From: Lateolabrax maculatus
Lineage: Eukaryota; Chordata; Actinopteri; Acropomatiformes; Lateolabracidae
Length of the DNA: 64,000 bases
Direction of reading: 5' to 3'
Assembly: GCA_031216445.1 (NCBI GenBank)
Contig: CM062218.1
Span: forward strand, 14,554,501-14,618,500
Both the position numbers and the translations under genes were made by a program. Numbering within the stretch: position 1 is the first letter of the stretch; every line of letters starts with the position of its first letter. This document shows positions 60,029-64,000 of the stretch, piece after piece. The notes under the pieces are model-generated. The model was not told where the DNA came from. It searched no databases and worked only from the letters and a program-made list of their open reading frames with translations.

Positions 60029-62860
60029 AGAGTAAGCCAGGCGTGAAAGTCATACAAAGCATAAACACACACATAACAGTGTAAAAGATGCAGCAGCAGC
60101 TGAGAGGGAGAGAAGTGCACACTGAATGTCAATACCAGCCTCTAACTTTCATCTTACTCAGTAATTGCAAATTCAAAGTAAGAGCCATATTGTATATATA
60201 AATATTATATAATGATGTTAGAAGTGCCATCTGTAAAACAAAAAAAAAAAAAACTGAGACCTCTATCGGGCCATGTTTGCAGTCCACTCACTCTCTTGAT
60301 ACAGTTCTGTACACCAGTCACACAGCTGGCTACCAAAAAATATCAAATTAAAGCTCCACCTGGAGGTGCAGTAGTGAATACAATGAGCATGATTGCCTAT
60401 GTTCAGTTTGGAGAAAGCTCATGCTAAGGCACAAAACCTCCAGGATTCAGTTTGTTTGAAAGGAAACAAATGAACTCTGGTGAGTACATTCTGTTGACAC
60501 AAGCAGAGAGAGGGAGAGGCGAGGACAGCCAGCTGACGCCCTAATGCCAGGGTCTCAAAGCCCATGTAAGCCCATTTAAGACACTTAAAGCCCTGGGAAC
60601 GTGTGTGTAAGGGTGTGATTCTCTGTGTCATTATACACTTATGTGGGTAGTAAACATGTCCAGTCAGCACTTATATACAGGTGATTCTTTCTATGATTAT
60701 GAGCTTGATATCATCTTTAACCTTGACTCATATTCTATGTCATGAAGTCAGGTCATACTCTAATGCTTCAATCTCCTCTGAGAAAGTGGCTCATACTAAA
60801 TTGCTGCCTTGAAAAGAAAATACAAATAATGAAATACTGCGATTGTTTATGGTGTATGTGTACTTTTAAAATGTCAATCAACTTTCTCTTACAGCAAATT
60901 TCAGCCATCATATGTGAAAACATACATTTCACATGTGTTCACGTGTCAAATCTGATGTGTAACAGCATTTCCAATGATTATCTCACATACTGATTTGGTG
61001 GTTTTTGGACATCCCATAGACTGTAAAAATTAATTATGTGTGATGAAAACATGTTCTCATGTGTGAAAGTAAGAATTTAACATTTACTTCTTTTGCCAGG
61101 GTTGGGCAGTATGTTTCCTCCAAAATGAATGTATTTCTGTATTTCTGTATTTTCGATAGAGTCTAAATTCAATTTGTACCTTTTCTGGTTTGCAGCACAA
61201 AAACAATCACATCAGTTAAACTAGAGCTTGATGGTGTAATTTTTTTTATCTTTCATCATTCATTCATCATACATACAAAAGTTTCACAGCTGCATGATAA
61301 AGAAGGAAGAGATGGAGCCTGGTGAAGATCCAGTTTACCTCACAGTGAAGCGAAGACCTAACTGTGCCTTGATAATCACAGAGCACAGACAGACTGCATA
61401 AACAGCAGGCTCCATGTAAAAACAAACCTTAAATATTTATGATCCTCTAAAAGAAGGACAAATAGGGGCGGGAGGTTAAAAACTACACTGCAGACTATTA
61501 AACCTGTATATCCATAAAGCGATATATATTAACTGCACAGAAACACACAATTTAAAACTCAATTCAGATGCACAGTATGTATGAACAGGATATTCAGTTC
61601 CTATGGGGACCCCACACTATGTTTCACAAGCTAAAATAAACACAAAGTCAGAGCTGTAATTGTAGCAAACACATCTGCACACACTACCATGTGCAACTCA
61701 TAAACTAGCATTAAACCGACACCTTGATTGCACTACACCCACCCACCCATTCACACTTGCAATTAGTCATGGTTCAACCCCCTAAAATGTGGACAACAAT
61801 GTGTCGTCCAATCTTGAAAACGTGTAGTTTCTAAAAGGTGCAGTGCTGTCCTGTTTCTGTAAAAGACGGAAAGAAAGAAAGAAACAAACAAAGAAAGCGC
61901 ATGCGTGAGAGAGACTCGCACCAACGTTAAAACTGACCTCGCTAACCTACTCGAAAACATCTGACTGCAAAACCTCAACACACAGCTGGATCAGTTTCTG
62001 TGCTTTCTGTGTTGACCTTTAGTCACTTGGTCAGCTCATTGCGTCACTGCGTGCTCAACCACAGGAATGTTTGCTCATCCCAGGCTCCCCCCCCACCCCC
62101 ACCACCACCACCACCACCCCCGCCACGTGTACTTGTGTATACATTACTCATCCCAACAAGTAACCCCGACATGCTTTTCTATCCAGTGAGAGATTGGAGA
62201 TGAACTAAAGCCTTCTGCCTAAAGTCTCTATAATCCCTATGAAATATGGCATGGAGATACAACCACCTACCAGCCTCTTGCTAAGCCTGGCCTGAAGAAG
62301 TTGTTAAAAGCTACGCGATTACAGCACTGGACCGTTCCAATGGAGTGTTTTTCCCGTTGGTTAATTGATCTACATAATGAATCACCCTGCTTACCTGCTC
62401 TTAATTCCTCCCTCTGTGGCACTCTGGTTTGTCTGCAGTCTCTCTCATCATCTAATCACCGCCTCTGTATGTACACCTACCAGCACTGTGCGCAGTGAAT
62501 GCCAATGCAGAAACTCCCTGCTTAATAAACTCCTAAATCTGTTTCTCAAGAAATGCGACACAAATCCCACGAGGAAAAAAAAAGGAACCTGGCAACCTGT
62601 ATTATATGTGGTATTATTATTTTTCAGCTCACAAGATGGAGATCAGAGGAGCACCATGACTGGCACAAGAGTAACATCACCCATAAAAAAATATATATTT
62701 CAGTGTATTTTTTCAGTAGTATAGGTTAAGGACTGAAGCGCCTCCAGGGAAAATAGGCAAATTTCTCAGCAAGCAGAGATTCTAACCAGAGGTACTTGTA
62801 CCCCAGGGAGTACTTCTGCAGTTACTAGATGGAAAGATTGTAGACTGGCTGAACTATTAT

Positions 62861-62924
<64 letters not shown>

Positions 62925-63556
62925 AGCTTTAACAGCTGAACGATACCTGTTGCAATTGAGAATGCATGAAAACTGGCTAGTTAGCAACGGAGCAGAGAGG
63001 TCTGACTTTTAACTAAAAGTAATGGATAAACCACTTGAAATTGTCTTTCAGATAATGGATGAACAGTTAGAATAGTTTGATTAAACTTTTGGCCAAAGGA
63101 TAAACAGTTCAAGTGGTTGACGTTCGCTAAAAGTAATGGATTAATGGTTGAAATAGCTTTTGCTCATAGCTTTTTGCCACTACCAGTAGAAACCTGACCC
63201 AACCAACCTTAACATTGATGAGTCAATTAAATGAAAGCATCATTGTTTTGACAATCCCTTCACCCTGGAGGAGTTACCTGACAAACAATCATGCATTCTG
63301 ATTATTCATTTTTCATCAAAACCTTCCATCAATCCTTCTGTCTCACATTGTAAACCAAATCAGACGGCGGCATCCATTAATCTAAATACGTGACATGCCA
63401 CCTCTTCCTCCTCCTTTCCTCACCTCCGGACGTATCTGGCTCTTGGGTGGACTGCACGGCCGGGGGCCCCTCCGCGCCAGGTTGTCCCGGGGGCGTCATT
63501 TCCTCCTCCTCCTCCCGTACCCCATTGGGGCAGGCATCCTCCATAGCTGTGACCAT
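54013..63556 (-). CDS. mpp6: MAGUK scaffold MPP6/PALS2
   Basis: Minus-strand exons: 63556-63424, 59908-59790, 59165-59013, 58054-57902, 57680-57453, 56580-56449, 56357-56261, 55928-55860, 55764-55603, 55507-55305, 55159-55031, 54189-54013. All junctions are GT-AG and in frame. The total is 584 residues; from the conserved MQQVLDN start the core is 539, against 540 in human PALS2. Order: two L27 domains, PDZ (GEPLGVTFRVE ... GMIDRQGLLHVGDIIKEVNG), SH3 (DNLIPC ... NREDPNWWQ), a hook with KKKKKMMYL, and GUK. The GUK P-loop is GAQGVGRRSL, lacking the Lys of true kinases, so it is a protein-interaction module. PDZ, SH3 and GUK residues favour MPP6 over MPP2, although the first L27 reads partly like MPP2. 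The family scaffolds polarity and adhesion complexes under the lateral membrane. Exon 1, with an acidic 44-codon extension, is the least certain part. The ATG at 63556 is upstream of a second in-frame ATG at 63544. Confidence 0.92.
54642..54681. repeat. (AAT)n microsatellite in mpp6 intron 11
   Basis: About 13 AAT units, preceded by AAC triplets. Confidence 0.95.
57411..57447. repeat. (GT)n array next to mpp6 exon 5 donor
   Basis: On the gene (minus) strand this is a CA array that begins six bases downstream of the first intronic base (donor GTAAACACG at 57452), so it sits at the very start of intron 5. Confidence 0.95.
57836..57870. repeat. (AC)n array in mpp6 intron 4
   Basis: On the gene strand this is a GT array starting about 30 bases inside intron 4, after the donor at 57901. 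Confidence 0.95.
59949..60025. repeat. (AG)n microsatellite
   Basis: About 38 AG units. On the gene strand it is a CT array about 40 bases upstream of the mpp6 exon 2 acceptor. Long Leu/Ser and Arg/Glu open frames across it are artefacts. Confidence 0.95.
62863..62920. repeat. (AT)n microsatellite
   Basis: 29 AT units, self-complementary and able to form a cruciform, in mpp6 intron 1. Confidence 0.95.
63010..63160. repeat. Degenerate 32-43 bp tandem repeat
   Basis: Four diverged copies start near 63010, 63047, 63080 and 63123. The first and last share ctaaaagtaatggat followed by 'ttgaaat'; the middle copies keep ggat(g)aaacagtt. From memory this resembles a dispersed minisatellite-like repeat in teleosts. 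Confidence 0.55.
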
Positions 63557-64000
63557 CGCCAAGCCCTCCTTCTTCCTCCCTGCCGCCACAAGTATGCTAA
63601 GGCTAACCACGAGTAAACCACCAGTAGTTCTGCAACTATGTCTTCTGTCCTCCAATCGTCTTGTCTGGCACTGCTGACCCGCTGAACTCCCAAAACAGAG
63701 AGAGAGAGAGAGAGAGAGAGTACAGAGGAGAAAGAGAGAGGGAATTGAGGACAGAGCAGCAAAGAGACACAAAGAGAGGGACAATAGAGTGGGATTAAGA
63801 TCAGGGGATATTAAGAGACGAGGAGAGAGAGAGAGGTGTAGGGGAGGGGGGGGGAGAGATGAGGGGGAGAAATTTAAGAAGGGGAAGGAAGAGGCTGGTG
63901 TGAAGATAAATTCAGAAAGACGTGAAAGGAGACAGAGAGAGGTAGGAAGCTGGACCGCATACACAGATGTGGACATGCGTTCAATGCTTGTCAGTCCCCT
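63557..64000 (-). other. mpp6: Sequence upstream of the mpp6 extension start
   Basis: The frame of the extension stays open upstream, but most of it is GA/CT-rich (63699-63900) and looks like 5' UTR or intron. A possible acceptor (ggcggcag on the minus strand, near 63579) lies just upstream of the ATG. The true first exon and promoter may lie beyond the window. Confidence 0.35.

Larger units (their letters stand above)
59909..63423 (-). other. mpp6: mpp6 intron 1
   Basis: A 3.5-kb intron between the proposed extended first coding exon and the L27 exon. It holds a 77-base GA array, a CCA/C-rich patch at about 62086-62123, a 58-base AT array at 62863-62920 and a degenerate tandem repeat at about 63010-63160. 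No other exon is recognisable. If the extension exon is not used, this would be upstream sequence of a start at 59906. Confidence 0.6.

Noticed and set aside
59742..60132. Leu/Ser and Arg/Glu repeat frames
   Set aside because: They are translations of the AG microsatellite joined to the real mpp6 exon at 59790-59908.
54013..63556. Assignment of the MAGUK gene to mpp2 rather than mpp6
   Set aside because: The first L27 resembles MPP2 (MQQVLDN, FLRGIMESPIVRSLAK), but PDZ (GMIDRQG), SH3 (NREDPNWWQ) and GUK (LKNRLMVLQPTRFGTT) residues agree better with MPP6, and MPP6 shares a chromosome with DLX5/6 in mammals.
63377..63976. A 199-codon minus-strand frame at the right edge
   Set aside because: Its first two-thirds translate CT-rich simple sequence into Leu/Ser repeats. 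Only the part from the ATG at 63556 to the donor at 63424 was kept, as the mpp6 extension exon.
1..64000. CRISPR array, prokaryotic operon, rRNA or tRNA genes
   Set aside because: None were seen. The window has spliced vertebrate genes, and the regular repeats are eukaryotic microsatellites.

Overview
The window is vertebrate nuclear DNA, almost certainly from a ray-finned (teleost) fish. Four spliced protein-coding genes can be reconstructed exon by exon with GT-AG junctions and unbroken frame: dlx6a (+), dlx5a (-), ago2 (+) and mpp6/pals2 (-). Teleost origin is suggested by the dlx5a/dlx6a pair lacking the glutamine/proline tract of mammalian DLX6, by an Argonaute2 with an aspartate at the second catalytic tetrad position, by compact introns rich in microsatellites, and by interspersed repeats resembling common fish elements. 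The species cannot be named.

Layout. Positions 1 to about 20 kb are gene-poor: microsatellites, a foldback transposon-like element (11173-11516), some probable repeat fragments, and several AT-rich blocks that look like developmental non-coding regulatory DNA. dlx6a (20996-22938) and dlx5a (27755-29237) are convergent, with 4.8 kb between their stop codons. That interval holds two clusters of TAATT homeodomain motifs, the expected place for the I56-type forebrain and branchial-arch enhancers. Upstream of dlx5a, a CpG-rich segment leads into ago2 (start 31906, stop 42825, 20 coding exons), which has a probable 3' UTR of up to 8.7 kb. ago2 converges on mpp6 (stop 54013, first recognised coding exon 63424-63556, 12 coding exons). 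The right edge lies in or near the 5' end of mpp6.

Function. The two Dlx genes encode paralogous homeodomain transcription factors normally co-expressed from shared enhancers. ago2 encodes the small-RNA-guided core of RISC. mpp6 encodes a membrane-associated guanylate-kinase scaffold with L27-L27-PDZ-SH3-GUK architecture. The three loci have no pathway in common; their adjacency is a synteny feature.

Most notable observations: (i) the AGO2 slicer site carries Asp at the tetrad Glu position and Tyr at the Phe three residues before the third tetrad Asp, matching the slicing-impaired state described for teleosts; (ii) the residue equivalent to human AGO2 phosphosite Ser387 is Asn; (iii) three inverted-repeat elements, one in an ago2 intron and one in its 3' UTR; (iv) an in-frame, 45-residue acidic N-terminal extension of mpp6. 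I found no clearly new biological system.
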